Below, in pieces: positions 38,246 through 46,789 of a stretch of DNA of 64,000 nt. Location: contig CAMLRS010000006.1 of assembly GCA_946482515.1 (NCBI GenBank), positions 124,001-188,000 on the forward strand, in the 5' to 3' direction. Every line of letters starts with the position of its first letter. The first letter of the stretch is position 1. Both the position numbers and the translations under genes were made by a program. The notes beneath the pieces were generated by a model. The model did not search any database. It was given only the letters and a program-made list of their open reading frames with translations, and had not been told where the DNA came from. Source of the DNA: an uncultured Flavobacteriales bacterium (GTDB taxonomy: Bacteria; Bacteroidota; Bacteroidia; Flavobacteriales; Crocinitomicaceae).

Positions 38246-41200
38246 ATGAAAAAATTATTACTCTTAGCAGTAGGGGTAATAGTTGGTGTGCAAATGGCAT
38301 TTGCGACAATCTGTCCCGATGCTCTTCCTATACCTACAACACCGACTTTTCCTTACTCGCAACCATTGACCTGTGGAGCAGGCAATGACATCAACGCCGG
38401 AAACTCAGCGACTTGTGCTACGGCAAACTACCTCGGAGGACAAGAGGCGGTTTACGTATGGACACCGACTGAGTTCAACTACTCCGGCGTAACCATCCAA
38501 TATACGGGCCAAACCTGGTCTGGTATCTTCATTTATGCAGGATGCCCAACTTCAGGAGGAGCTTGTATTGCTGCGATCGGTAGCTCAACATCAGCAAAAA
38601 CGCTGAACGTTCCGGGCATCCTTGCAGCTGGTACAACGTACTACATCGTATTTGATACCTGGCCAACGCCTAACAGCCCATGTGCAGGTACATTTACCAT
38701 CAATGGTACGATCAACTCACCGGCTACACCTCCGGCTCCTGTTCAGGATCCAGGTGCGCCTACGTGTCTGGGCGGTTCACAATTGACTGTAACCGGAACA
38801 CCTCCAACTGACGTTACATGGTACTGGCAAACCTCTGCTACAGGAACCAGCACTGCTAACAACGCCAGCAGTCCTAACACGGTGTTTGCAAACGGTACAT
38901 ACTATGTACGTGCGCACCATGCACCGACCAACACATGGTCAACAGCTTCTTCCGTAGTTGTTTCCAACTTCCCTACAGCGACAATGCCACCGGCACCGAT
39001 CGCAGCAGTTAACCCTGCCTGTGTAACAACAGGAACAACTATTTCTGTTGCCGCTGCACCAGTCGGTACAGTTTACTATTGGCAGGGCACAACCGCTAAC
39101 GGGTCAAGTACCGCACAGAATGCTGCAACACCTTACCCGGTAGCTGCAACAGGTACCTACCACGTTGCTGCTTACGAAACGGCTACAGGCTGCTGGTCAA
39201 ACACATCCAGCTTGCTCGTAACAGTTGATACCTATGTACCAGCTGCACCGACTGCAGATCCTGACAACTTCAACATCTGTTCAATGACACCGTCCTTCCA
39301 GATTTCAGCGAATGCTTCAGGAGGACCAGGCTCAACACCTGATACGGTTACCGTAAACAGTGGGGCTATCTCTGTTGGAATTCCGGATGCATCTGTTACA
39401 GGTGCAAGCCATACCCTTGTTGTAAACACTGTGCCAGCCGGTGCAGTAGTAGTAGGATTACAGGTAACAATTAACATGACACATACCTGGGATGCTGACG
39501 TGGATATTGCCCTCACAGGTCCTAACGGTACACAAATTGATCTCTGCTCAGACAACGGTGGATCAGGTGACAACTTCGTTAACACCGTATTCTCTAACAC
39601 AGCTGTTAACCCTATCACAGGTGGAGTAGCGCCATTTACAGGTACTTACCTTCCGGAAGGTTCGCTGGCGAGCTTGTTCAGCATTCCGAACGGTAACTGG
39701 ACACTCTTCATGGCGGATGATGCCGGCGGTGACGTTGGTACATTGACTAACTGGAGCGTTCGTGTAATCTACGAAAATGCGCTTTCTACAATTGCCTGGT
39801 ACGATGCTGCAACAGGCGGTACAAACATCGGTAACGGTGTGCCGTTCGAAACAGTAGGTACAACCGTAATGCCGAACACCAACAGCGAAGGAACTTTTAC
39901 ATTCCATGCTGCTGCTGCTTCAGGTGGTTGTGTAAGTACTACAACAATTCCGATTACAGTAAACGTAACAGAAGTGCTTGCTGCACTGAACCCTGTTAAC
40001 GTAACTTGCCACGGTGGTAGCAACGGATCATTCACACTCGGAGCTATCCAGTGTGGTACTGAGCCATTCACGTACTCTGTTAACGGTGGTCCTTTCGGTC
40101 CGATCCCTACAAACCTCGTAGCTGATACACACTCTGTTGTGATCCAGGACGGCGCTGGTCAAAGTGCACCGATCGAACTGATCATCACTGAGCCGGATGT
40201 ACCGCAAGACCTGACAGCATTCAACGTAAACTACTTCAATGCACAGGTTACATGGACAGCACAAGGTGACGAAACTTCCTGGACAGTTATTTACGGTCCT
40301 GTAGGATTCGATCCACTGACAGAAGGTGTAACGGAAATCGCAATGAACGATACCCTTACAATCGATACCCTTACTGAAGATACAGAATACGAATTCTACG
40401 TATATGCGAACTGCGGTAGCGAAGGCATGGCCGGACCTGAGCCGTTCACAACCAACCCTGGATTCTTTACTTATGACAGCGATTGCGGTCCTGGCTTCAA
40501 CGACATTTCCGCTACAGGAGACCTGGTTGACTTCAGCACAGACCCTGACTTCCTTGTTGACGACCGTGAGGCTGGCGTAACATTGCCATTCCCGATCAGC
40601 TACCAGGGAACAACTGTAAACGATATCTCCATCGGTATGAACGGTGGTGTGGTACTTGGTACACTTACAGGTGAAGTAGGCTATGCATTTGGCCCTAACG
40701 GTACACCAGCTCTGTTCCCTTATGTACAGGATTTGAACACACACGATGTGTTTACACAAACTGTAGGAACAGCTCCAAACCGTCAGTTCATCATCCAGTG
40801 GGAAAACGCTACACCATACAGCTTCACACCGCTTACAGACGGTGTTACCTTCCAGGTAGTACTGAACGAAAGCGCGCCGGATATCTACTTCCTGTACGAA
40901 GACCTTATCATGGGTGGTGCTGCAAACGATTACGGTGCAAACGCCGAGATCGGTGTGCGCGGACCAGTTGATATCAACGTTTCCGTAAACAGCCCTACTT
41001 ACCTGACAAACAATCAGTGTATCCATTTCTACCCGGCATTGTGCCCTAACCCCGTGAACATCGTAGTAACTCCGTTCGAGGAGGAAGCTCAGATCACATG
41101 GGATGCAGGTCTTTACGGAGAAACAGAGTGGACTGTAATTTACGGTGCACCTGGTTTCGATCCTGCAACAGAAGGTACGACACAAGTCGTGAGCATTCCG

Positions 41201-42844
41201 CCAGATCCGGACGCACAGATCCTGATCGGTGGTTTGACGGAGAACACAGAGTACGAAGTATACATCTACTCTGAATGTGCTGCTGACGATCTGACAAGTG
41301 GTGGTGTAATGGTAAGCTTCATCACGAAGCCATACTGTTCAAACCCAACAGCTTTGACTGCTCAAACAGATGTTGACTCCCTGGAGGCAGCATGGAACTG
41401 GGCTGTTAACCCGATGTACCCTGAAGCTACAATCGATGGATTCAACCTTCAGTATGGTCCTACAGGCTTCGAGCTTGGAACAGGAACCATCTATGGTGCT
41501 GACGGAACACTCGCTGATACAGTGTATAACGCAGACTTCATCGCAGGTGGTGTTTACCAGGTATACGTGCAGGCAGCTTGCGGTGTTGATACCGTTTCTG
41601 CTTGGGTAGGACCAGTAACCTTCATCATGCCACTTTCTAACGACGATCCTTGTGGCGCGCAAATGCTCGAGGTTGATGGTACAGTGTACACACTGAACAA
41701 CGCAGGTGCAACAGTAGCAACTGGTGAGAACGCTATCGCTCCGCCAGCTGAAGGTGCACAGGAAACAACAGGATGGACCAACTCGACACTCAACAACACG
41801 ACCTGGTTTACATTCGTTGCTCCAGGCTCCGGAAACGTTCGTGTGAACAGCACAGCGATCAACTACAACGGTCAGTCTGCAGTTTACTTCGTAACGGATT
41901 GTGCTAACTACGGCGCATTCGCTATGATCGCAGCAAACGACAACGAGATCGGTGGAACAAGTGTTGCTCCGAACTATACGATCTGTGGTCTGAACCCAGG
42001 TGAGACCTACTACCTGTTGGCTGATGGTTTCAACGCTACAACTGGTAACTACTCCATCTCTATCTCAGAGATCGTTATGGAAGCTGGTATTGTAGGTGAA
42101 GTTGCAAACATCTGCGCTGGTTCTGATGTAGACCTCTTCACGACGATCTCCGGATACGGTGCAGGTGGTGTATGGACTTCTGCTGACGATATCGCTGCTG
42201 TAGATGCAAGCATCAACGGTTCGAACTTCACATCTGAAGGTCTGGCTTACCAGCTGTTCGACTTCGAATACCGTGTAACTGACGGTTGTGCATACGACTC
42301 GATCATTTCACAAGTAGAAGTGTTCGCTCCATCAAGCGCAGGTGACGACGGAAGCATCACAGCTTGCCGCAACGAGCCTATCGACCTGCTTGCAGGACTC
42401 AACGGTTCAGCTGACCTGGGTGGTACATGGTACGATCCGTCTCAGAACGAACTTCCGAACTCACAGATTTCTACAGGTAACTTCCCTGGCAGCTTCAACT
42501 ACGACTACATCGCTGGAAACGGCGTTTGTCCGGACGATACAGCTGTTGTGGTAGTGAACATTGGAACTTGTGACTTCCTCGAAGTAGATGAGACACTTTT
42601 CGAAGGCGTTCAGGTTTATCCTAACCCTACAAAAGGAACCATCTTCATCAGCTCTGATGTATCTGAAGCGTTTGACTACGTTGTTACCGATGCGAAAGGT
42701 CGTGTGATCGCTCAAAAAGAGGGTGCAGTTAATGCATCTGAGATCACAGAGATCAACCTGAGTGCTGCGGAAACAGGCGTATACTTCATCCGTCTCAGCA
42801 ATGAAAATACAGCGAAAACTTACCGCGTGGTTGTACAGCCATAA
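38246..42844 (+). CDS. Giant T9SS surface protein with P-domain and fibronectin III domains, copy B
   Basis: 1532 aa. Signal peptide MKKLLLLAVGVIVGVQMAFA. The N-terminal part has Ig-like modules (TVTGTPPTDVTWYWQTSATG). A proprotein-convertase-type P-domain lies at about 365-510 (THTWDADVDIALTGPNGT, NGNWTLFMADDAGGDVGTL), followed by fibronectin III modules (from about 650, 935 and 1030). From the TYDSDCGPGFNDIS region on it aligns with copy A, and the last ~90 residues, including the type A sorting domain, are almost identical. The copies differ at the N-terminus (GEVED versus P-domain), so ligand specificity may have diverged. Confidence 0.93.
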   Translation: MKKLLLLAVGVIVGVQMAFATICPDALPIPTTPTFPYSQPLTCGAGNDINAGNSATCATANYLGGQEAVYVWTPTEFNYSGVTIQYTGQTWSGIFIYAGCPTSGGACIAAIGSSTSAKTLNVPGILAAGTTYYIVFDTWPTPNSPCAGTFTINGTINSPATPPAPVQDPGAPTCLGGSQLTVTGTPPTDVTWYWQTSATGTSTANNASSPNTVFANGTYYVRAHHAPTNTWSTASSVVVSNFPTATMPPAPIAAVNPACVTTGTTISVAAAPVGTVYYWQGTTANGSSTAQNAATPYPVAATGTYHVAAYETATGCWSNTSSLLVTVDTYVPAAPTADPDNFNICSMTPSFQISANASGGPGSTPDTVTVNSGAISVGIPDASVTGASHTLVVNTVPAGAVVVGLQVTINMTHTWDADVDIALTGPNGTQIDLCSDNGGSGDNFVNTVFSNTAVNPITGGVAPFTGTYLPEGSLASLFSIPNGNWTLFMADDAGGDVGTLTNWSVRVIYENALSTIAWYDAATGGTNIGNGVPFETVGTTVMPNTNSEGTFTFHAAAASGGCVSTTTIPITVNVTEVLAALNPVNVTCHGGSNGSFTLGAIQCGTEPFTYSVNGGPFGPIPTNLVADTHSVVIQDGAGQSAPIELIITEPDVPQDLTAFNVNYFNAQVTWTAQGDETSWTVIYGPVGFDPLTEGVTEIAMNDTLTIDTLTEDTEYEFYVYANCGSEGMAGPEPFTTNPGFFTYDSDCGPGFNDISATGDLVDFSTDPDFLVDDREAGVTLPFPISYQGTTVNDISIGMNGGVVLGTLTGEVGYAFGPNGTPALFPYVQDLNTHDVFTQTVGTAPNRQFIIQWENATPYSFTPLTDGVTFQVVLNESAPDIYFLYEDLIMGGAANDYGANAEIGVRGPVDINVSVNSPTYLTNNQCIHFYPALCPNPVNIVVTPFEEEAQITWDAGLYGETEWTVIYGAPGFDPATEGTTQVVSIPPDPDAQILIGGLTENTEYEVYIYSECAADDLTSGGVMVSFITKPYCSNPTALTAQTDVDSLEAAWNWAVNPMYPEATIDGFNLQYGPTGFELGTGTIYGADGTLADTVYNADFIAGGVYQVYVQAACGVDTVSAWVGPVTFIMPLSNDDPCGAQMLEVDGTVYTLNNAGATVATGENAIAPPAEGAQETTGWTNSTLNNTTWFTFVAPGSGNVRVNSTAINYNGQSAVYFVTDCANYGAFAMIAANDNEIGGTSVAPNYTICGLNPGETYYLLADGFNATTGNYSISISEIVMEAGIVGEVANICAGSDVDLFTTISGYGAGGVWTSADDIAAVDASINGSNFTSEGLAYQLFDFEYRVTDGCAYDSIISQVEVFAPSSAGDDGSITACRNEPIDLLAGLNGSADLGGTWYDPSQNELPNSQISTGNFPGSFNYDYIAGNGVCPDDTAVVVVNIGTCDFLEVDETLFEGVQVYPNPTKGTIFISSDVSEAFDYVVTDAKGRVIAQKEGAVNASEITEINLSAAETGVYFIRLSNENTAKTYRVVVQP

Positions 42845-42867
42845 GGAAGGTTTTTAATAGAAACGAC

Positions 42868-42907
42868 AACCCCCGCTTTGGATTCCGGAGCGGGGGTTTG
42901 TTTTTTT
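42868..42907 (+). terminator. Terminator of adhesin copy B
   Basis: Arms AACCCCCGCT and AGCGGGGGTT with a partly paired loop, followed by TTTGTTTTTTT. Confidence 0.93.
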
Positions 42908-42940
42908 AAGAGGTTTATTGCTTTACAGCCGCTGAACACG

Positions 42941-42948
42941 TATTTTTG
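42941..42948 (+). promoter_or_regulatory. Promoter TTG-N20-TATTTTTG
   Basis: Perfect -7 box with a TTG 20 bases upstream, 18 bases before the ATG at 42967. An in-frame TTG inside the box is therefore not the start. Confidence 0.65.
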
Positions 42949-42966
42949 AGGAAAATCGCAGGAAAT

Positions 42967-43491
42967 ATGATGGCTCCGTTTAATTTGAAGCAGTGGATTG
43001 AAGACAATCGCGACCTGTTGAAACCGCCTATCGGGAACAAAAACCTGTACAAGGAAGCCGGTGATTTCATCGTTATGGTAGTGGGCGGCCCAAACGCGCG
43101 TAAGGATTACCATTACAACGAAGCCGAAGAGCTGTTCTACCAGCTGGAAGGCGATATCCTGGTGAAGATCCAGCATGAAGGCAAAGCCAAAGACATCGTG
43201 ATCAAAGAAGGGGAAATGTTCCTTCTGCCGGCAAACGTTCCACATTCACCGATTCGTGGTGAAAACACCGTGGGACTGGTGATCGAGCTCGTACGCAAGG
43301 GCACCGATCTGATCGACGGTCTGTTCTGGTTCTGCGAAAAATGCAATACCGAGCTGAAGCACTACCGCTTCCCGCTCAACAACATCGAAGACGATTTTAT
43401 TCCACGTTTCCGCGAATTCTATGCTTCGGAAGAAATGCGTACCTGCAAGAACTGCGGACACGTGATGGAAGCCGATGCGCGTTTCGTTTAG
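42967..43491 (+). CDS. nbaC: 3-Hydroxyanthranilate 3,4-dioxygenase
   Basis: 174 aa cupin that opens the ring of 3-hydroxyanthranilate in the kynurenine route, leading to quinolinate and NAD. Metal ligands by position are His49 and Glu55 (DYHYNEAEELFYQLEG) and His93 (VPHSPIRG); the 6- and 38-residue spacings match characterised bacterial enzymes. A second rubredoxin-like iron site is given by Cys123, Cys126, Cys160 and Cys163 (CEKC, CKNC). The ATG at 42967 is chosen because the longer frame starts with a TTG inside the -7 box. No other kynurenine gene is in the window. Confidence 0.95.
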   Translation: MMAPFNLKQWIEDNRDLLKPPIGNKNLYKEAGDFIVMVVGGPNARKDYHYNEAEELFYQLEGDILVKIQHEGKAKDIVIKEGEMFLLPANVPHSPIRGENTVGLVIELVRKGTDLIDGLFWFCEKCNTELKHYRFPLNNIEDDFIPRFREFYASEEMRTCKNCGHVMEADARFV

Positions 43492-43495
43492 TTGT

Positions 43496-43503
43496 TACTT
43501 TTG
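43496..43503 (+). promoter_or_regulatory. -7 box TACTTTTG
   Basis: Perfect TAnnTTTG, 44 bases before the ATG at 43548 and right after the stop of the dioxygenase gene. No TTG at -33. Confidence 0.4.
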
Positions 43504-43547
43504 CAACTTTTTTCGTTCTGCTCTAAACTAAAACTACCCAATACATC

Positions 43548-44072
43548 ATGACAGACCTAGTGCTCCATATTCTCCTCGTAGTGCTCCCGGCCGGGGGCGT
43601 TCTACTCACCACCTGGCTATTCCTCAAAAAACAAGCTGAAAAAGAAGTCCGCAGTTTGCAGATCGAGCTCAAGCGCGAGCGCCAGACGCATTTTCTGCCA
43701 ATGCGCGTAGATGCCTACCAGCGTGCGGCGTTGCTGATGGAGCGCATCCATCCCGGAAACCTCGTGATGCGCATGCATACGCCCGGAGAACCAGCCCGCA
43801 AGATGCAAACGGAAATGCTCCAGGCTATCCGTGAAGAATACGAGCACAATGTATCGCAGCAGCTGTTCGTGTCGCCGCAAGGATGGGAAATGGTTCGCAA
43901 TTCGAAAGAAGAAACGGTAAAGATCATCAACATCGCGGGGAACCAGATGGATGCAACGTCAACATCGACCGATCTGGCCGGTAAGATCTTCGAAATTGTT
44001 GCCGAAATAGGCAAATTGCCGACCGAGATTACGATCGATTACCTGAAGCGCGAATTGCAGGAGCTGTTCTAA
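43548..44072 (+). CDS. Membrane-anchored protein, DUF7935-like
   Basis: 174 aa. One N-terminal membrane segment (VLHILLVVLPAGGVLLTTWLFL) is followed by a charged helix (KKQAEKEVRSLQIELKRER) and a helical cytoplasmic domain with LPMRVDAYQRAALLMERIHPGNLVMRM. The pattern fits a Bacteroidota-specific family of unknown function; I recall it as DUF7935 but cannot check. It stands alone and converges with the S4-domain gene 2 bases away. Confidence 0.8.
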   Translation: MTDLVLHILLVVLPAGGVLLTTWLFLKKQAEKEVRSLQIELKRERQTHFLPMRVDAYQRAALLMERIHPGNLVMRMHTPGEPARKMQTEMLQAIREEYEHNVSQQLFVSPQGWEMVRNSKEETVKIINIAGNQMDATSTSTDLAGKIFEIVAEIGKLPTEITIDYLKRELQELF

Positions 44073-44074
44073 GT

Positions 44075-44290
44075 TTATTCCAGTACAATCTTCACTTCAC
44101 CGCCAATTTCCAGCACATCGCCCGGAATCAGCTTGGCGCGTTTACGCATTTCCTGTTCGCCATTGCGAATAACCACGCCGTCATCTACGATGAACTTCGC
44201 GTGCCCGCCGGTCTCGGCAATGCCCGTGGCTTTGAGCAGGGCGAGCAATTCGATATAAGGGCCTTCGATCTTAAAATGCAGGGTTTCCAT
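44075..44290 (-). CDS. Small S4-domain RNA-binding protein
   Basis: 71 aa from the ATG at 44290. It is an isolated S4 domain: ELLALLKATGIAETGGHAKFIVDDGVVIRNGEQEMRKRAKLIPGDVLEI, with the GDVLEI ending usual for this fold. Similar short proteins (YaaA/YbcJ type) bind structured RNA and may act on ribosomes or replication. The longer upstream frame has no start that keeps the domain boundary, and a TACCTTCG box ends 4 bases before this ATG. Confidence 0.85.
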   Translation of the reverse strand: METLHFKIEGPYIELLALLKATGIAETGGHAKFIVDDGVVIRNGEQEMRKRAKLIPGDVLEIGGEVKIVLE

Positions 44291-44294
44291 GCTG

Positions 44295-44302
44295 CGAAGG
44301 TA
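44295..44302 (-). promoter_or_regulatory. -7-like box TACCTTCG, 4 bases from ATG
   Basis: TAnnTTCG variant ending exactly 4 bases before the S4-domain ATG. No TTG at -33. Confidence 0.45.
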
Positions 44303-44349
44303 CATTGTTTTCGGTGAAACGGCTTTGAGAATAACGCAGATCGAAAATC

Positions 44350-44886
44350 TTACTTCAAACGCACGAAGAAGCAATAGTCGGGAATTGCAAATTGTTGGAT
44401 GCCGTAACCATTGGTACTAGGAAAGGAAGAATGCAGCATCATGGTTCTTGTTTCCAGGTCGATACTGCTCACGATGCCGCAATGTCCCCATGATTCGGGA
44501 TACCAGAACTGGACAAAATCACCGGGAAACACTTTTGACCAATCATCAATCGGTTCGCCTTTTCCGTTCGAAACCAACGCATGGTAAACGCCTTTAGGCT
44601 CAGGAGCTCCACTGTTGATCTGATCATAGACTTCGCTCAGGCTGTTGCGGGGCTGATTGATGCGGATATTCGTGATGTCCTGTTGGGTCAATTTGATGAA
44701 ATGCTCCAGTACGCCAATCACAAATTCCGTACAAACCGCGCTTTGATAAGTAGGCGAGATGCTTCTTCCATAAAAAACGGCCGTATCGATCACCTGCTGA
44801 TTCCGTTGGGGGATAATCAGGCTGTCTTCCTGTGCGGTTGCACACAGATGCAGCGATAATAACAATGCGGTGAGCAGGTGTTTCAT
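44350..44886 (-). CDS. Secreted cysteine amidase/peptidase-like protein
   Basis: 178 aa. A signal peptide (MKHLLTALLLSLHLCATAQ) is followed by a papain-like core. Cys52 in YQSAVCTEFV opens a helix, and His135 in PESWGHCGIVSSI sits on the following strand after PGDFVQFWYP. This Cys...GDFVQFW...GHxGIV layout resembles CHAP or NlpC/P60 wall amidases, but the match is by pattern only. Probably periplasmic peptidoglycan or peptide hydrolysis. It follows the broken small gene and meaB on the same strand. Confidence 0.75.
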   Translation of the reverse strand: MKHLLTALLLSLHLCATAQEDSLIIPQRNQQVIDTAVFYGRSISPTYQSAVCTEFVIGVLEHFIKLTQQDITNIRINQPRNSLSEVYDQINSGAPEPKGVYHALVSNGKGEPIDDWSKVFPGDFVQFWYPESWGHCGIVSSIDLETRTMMLHSSFPSTNGYGIQQFAIPDYCFFVRLK

Positions 44887-44917
44887 GGTATTGATTAATT
44901 CCTTTAAATAGAATTGA

Positions 44918-45113
44918 TTACCAGCCAGCTTCTTTCAATTCCCTGGCAAATTCTGCTGCGTCGAGGGCGTTAATTCCCATGAACGCACCGAATCTTTCCC
45001 GGTAAGCTTCCGGTTGATTCTGTATTTCCCTCTCCAGGGCTGAAGAAAATCAGTTCGGCGAAAGCGTTCCCGCAAAGCAAAGCGGAAAACAGGATGATCA
45101 GACGGAATTTCAT
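44918..45113 (-). pseudogene. Small secreted-protein gene split by a 1-base frameshift
   Basis: The ATG at 45113 opens a good signal peptide (MKFRLIILFSALLCGNAFAE), but that frame ends after 47 codons in meaningless sequence. A second frame reads LEREIQNQPEAYRERF, then GAFMGINALDAAEFARELKE and AGW, ending at TAA 44918-44920; it looks coding but has no start. Removing one base near the TTTTCTT run at about 45043-45050 joins them into a protein of about 64 residues. Either the gene decayed recently or the sequence has a homopolymer error. Function unknown. Confidence 0.5.
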
Positions 45114-45127
45114 ACGGTTGTCGTAAT

Positions 45128-46162
45128 TCAGGTTTTGTTTTGATACAGTTGATACATTTTTTCCGCTGCTTCAAACCCGGAGAGCTCTCCGTTGGAAACA
45201 GCGGTTTCGAACACTGCCAGCTGCTGCTGCAATTCCTGGTTTCGGGTGAAACCTTCGAGCAGCAACGCTTTTAGCGTCTCATGCATCCAGTACAAATTTT
45301 GTTCCTTTCTTTTCTTCTCGAAAAAACCGTTGATTTTCGTGTGTGCTTCGAAACGCGTAATCATCTCTAGCACAGTGTGAACGTTGATGTTATTCAAAGC
45401 GCTGCAGGTGTGCACTTCGGGAATCCAGCCGCTCTGAGTTGGGGGGAATAAATGGATGGCATTTTTCAATTCCCGGGCTGCCAGCTTTGCGCGCTGTTCG
45501 TTGTCGCCGTCTGATTTCGTTACCGCCAATCCGTCGGCCATTTCCATGATGCCGCGTTTGATGCCCTGCAATTCGTCGCCGGCACCGGCCAGTAACAGCA
45601 GCAGGAAGAAATCCACCATCGAGTGTACGAGGATTTCGGATTGGCCAACGCCTACGGTTTCAACAAGAATGGTATCGTAGCCGGCCGCTTCGCACAGAAT
45701 GATTGTTTCCCGCGTTCTGCGTGCCACACCGCCCAATGTTGCTCCTGCCGCCGATGGACGAATAAAGACATCGGGCTGTTGCGACAGGTTCGTCATGCGG
45801 GTTTTATCGCCGAGAATGCTGCCGCCTGTTCGTTCGCTACTGGGATCGATCGCCAACACGGCCACTCTCTTACCCAATTGCAGCCATTCCTGGCCAAACG
45901 CTTCAATAAAAGAGCTTTTTCCGACACCGGGAACGCCTGTGATCCCGATCCGTATGGAATTTCCTGAAAAAGGCAGACAGCGCTGAATGAGCTCGCTCCC
46001 GGTTTGCTGATCGGCCGGAAGTGTACTTTCGATCAATGTAATGGCACTGCTGAGAGCCGTTCGGTCGCCGGAACGCAGGGCTGCAAACAAATCGTCGGCA
46101 TTCTGCTTTTCCTTGTGCTGCCTGCGGGAGGCCATCCATTCGTTCACCTTCTTCCCGTTCAT
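45128..46162 (-). CDS. meaB: Methylmalonyl-CoA mutase-associated GTPase MeaB
   Basis: 344 aa G3E-type P-loop GTPase. GITGVPGVGKSSF at about 74-85, LAIDPSSERTGGSILGDKTRM, ETVGVGQSE and the VTKSDGDN base-recognition motif identify MeaB/ArgK. It guards and reloads B12-dependent methylmalonyl-CoA mutase, but no mutase gene is adjacent. It lies 2 bases after cdd, an odd pairing, and the broken small gene follows. Confidence 0.94.
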   Translation of the reverse strand: MNGKKVNEWMASRRQHKEKQNADDLFAALRSGDRTALSSAITLIESTLPADQQTGSELIQRCLPFSGNSIRIGITGVPGVGKSSFIEAFGQEWLQLGKRVAVLAIDPSSERTGGSILGDKTRMTNLSQQPDVFIRPSAAGATLGGVARRTRETIILCEAAGYDTILVETVGVGQSEILVHSMVDFFLLLLLAGAGDELQGIKRGIMEMADGLAVTKSDGDNEQRAKLAARELKNAIHLFPPTQSGWIPEVHTCSALNNINVHTVLEMITRFEAHTKINGFFEKKRKEQNLYWMHETLKALLLEGFTRNQELQQQLAVFETAVSNGELSGFEAAEKMYQLYQNKT

Positions 46163-46164
46163 GC

Positions 46165-46650
46165 TCAGGGTTGTTTGGTGTCCATACCGAAAGGAAAAAC
46201 CAGCAGGTCGGTTGCCTTGTCAAACACGAAGGTTTTGCCGGTTTGTGCTACCAAGATAAGCCGTATCGGCTGCTGCTGGCGGAATTCGCTCTGGGCCATT
46301 ACCTGTCGGCAAGAGCCGCAGGGTGAAATGCATTCATCGGGCTCAACGAGATCGCCTTTCGCCACCACAACCAGCGTTTGGATGGTCTTTCCCGGATGAT
46401 TGGCACCGGCATAGAACAACGCCACGCGCTCGGCACATAACCCGGAAGGATAAGCGATGTTTTCCTGGTTGCTGCCCGCAATGATCTGTCCGTCTTCGAG
46501 CAACAAAGCCGCACCCACCTGAAACTGGCTGTAAGGCGCATAAGCGCTTTCGGAAGCTTTATAAGCTTTGGCAACCAGCTCCTGTTCGATAGCCGACAAC
46601 TCGGAATAATGCGGGTAAATAGCGTATGTGATCGTGTGCGAGTGCTTCAT
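46165..46650 (-). CDS. cdd: Cytidine deaminase
   Basis: 161 aa. The zinc ligands Cys72 (CAERVA, with catalytic Glu74), Cys111 and Cys114 (PCGSCRQ) are all present. SAYAPYSQFQVGAALL and GSNQENIAYPSG fit the homotetrameric class. It deaminates cytidine and deoxycytidine for pyrimidine salvage. First gene of a minus-strand unit with meaB; the -7 box is 17 bases upstream. Confidence 0.96.
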   Translation of the reverse strand: MKHSHTITYAIYPHYSELSAIEQELVAKAYKASESAYAPYSQFQVGAALLLEDGQIIAGSNQENIAYPSGLCAERVALFYAGANHPGKTIQTLVVVAKGDLVEPDECISPCGSCRQVMAQSEFRQQQPIRLILVAQTGKTFVFDKATDLLVFPFGMDTKQP

Positions 46651-46667
46651 GCTGCGGTGCTGTTTTA

Positions 46668-46675
46668 CAAATATA
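46668..46675 (-). promoter_or_regulatory. -7 box TATATTTG for cdd-meaB
   Basis: Perfect TAnnTTTG, 17 bases before the cdd ATG. No TTG at -33. Confidence 0.5.
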
Positions 46676-46789
46676 AGCGAATCGGCGAATCAGCCTTTGT
46701 ACAGACAGTTTACAAACCTTTTTCTGGTTTGCACCGTTCATAGGATAAAGGGTCTCACCACCCACCCGATTACACATAATCCAATCACC

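Noticed and set aside
40028..41185. 385-codon minus-strand frame inside adhesin copy B
   Set aside because: Very high Cys and Val, no start context and no domain; explained by the repeated codon pattern of the adhesin.
42946..42966. TTG start for the dioxygenase
   Set aside because: The TTG is part of the TATTTTTG box; the ATG at 42967 gives the family length.
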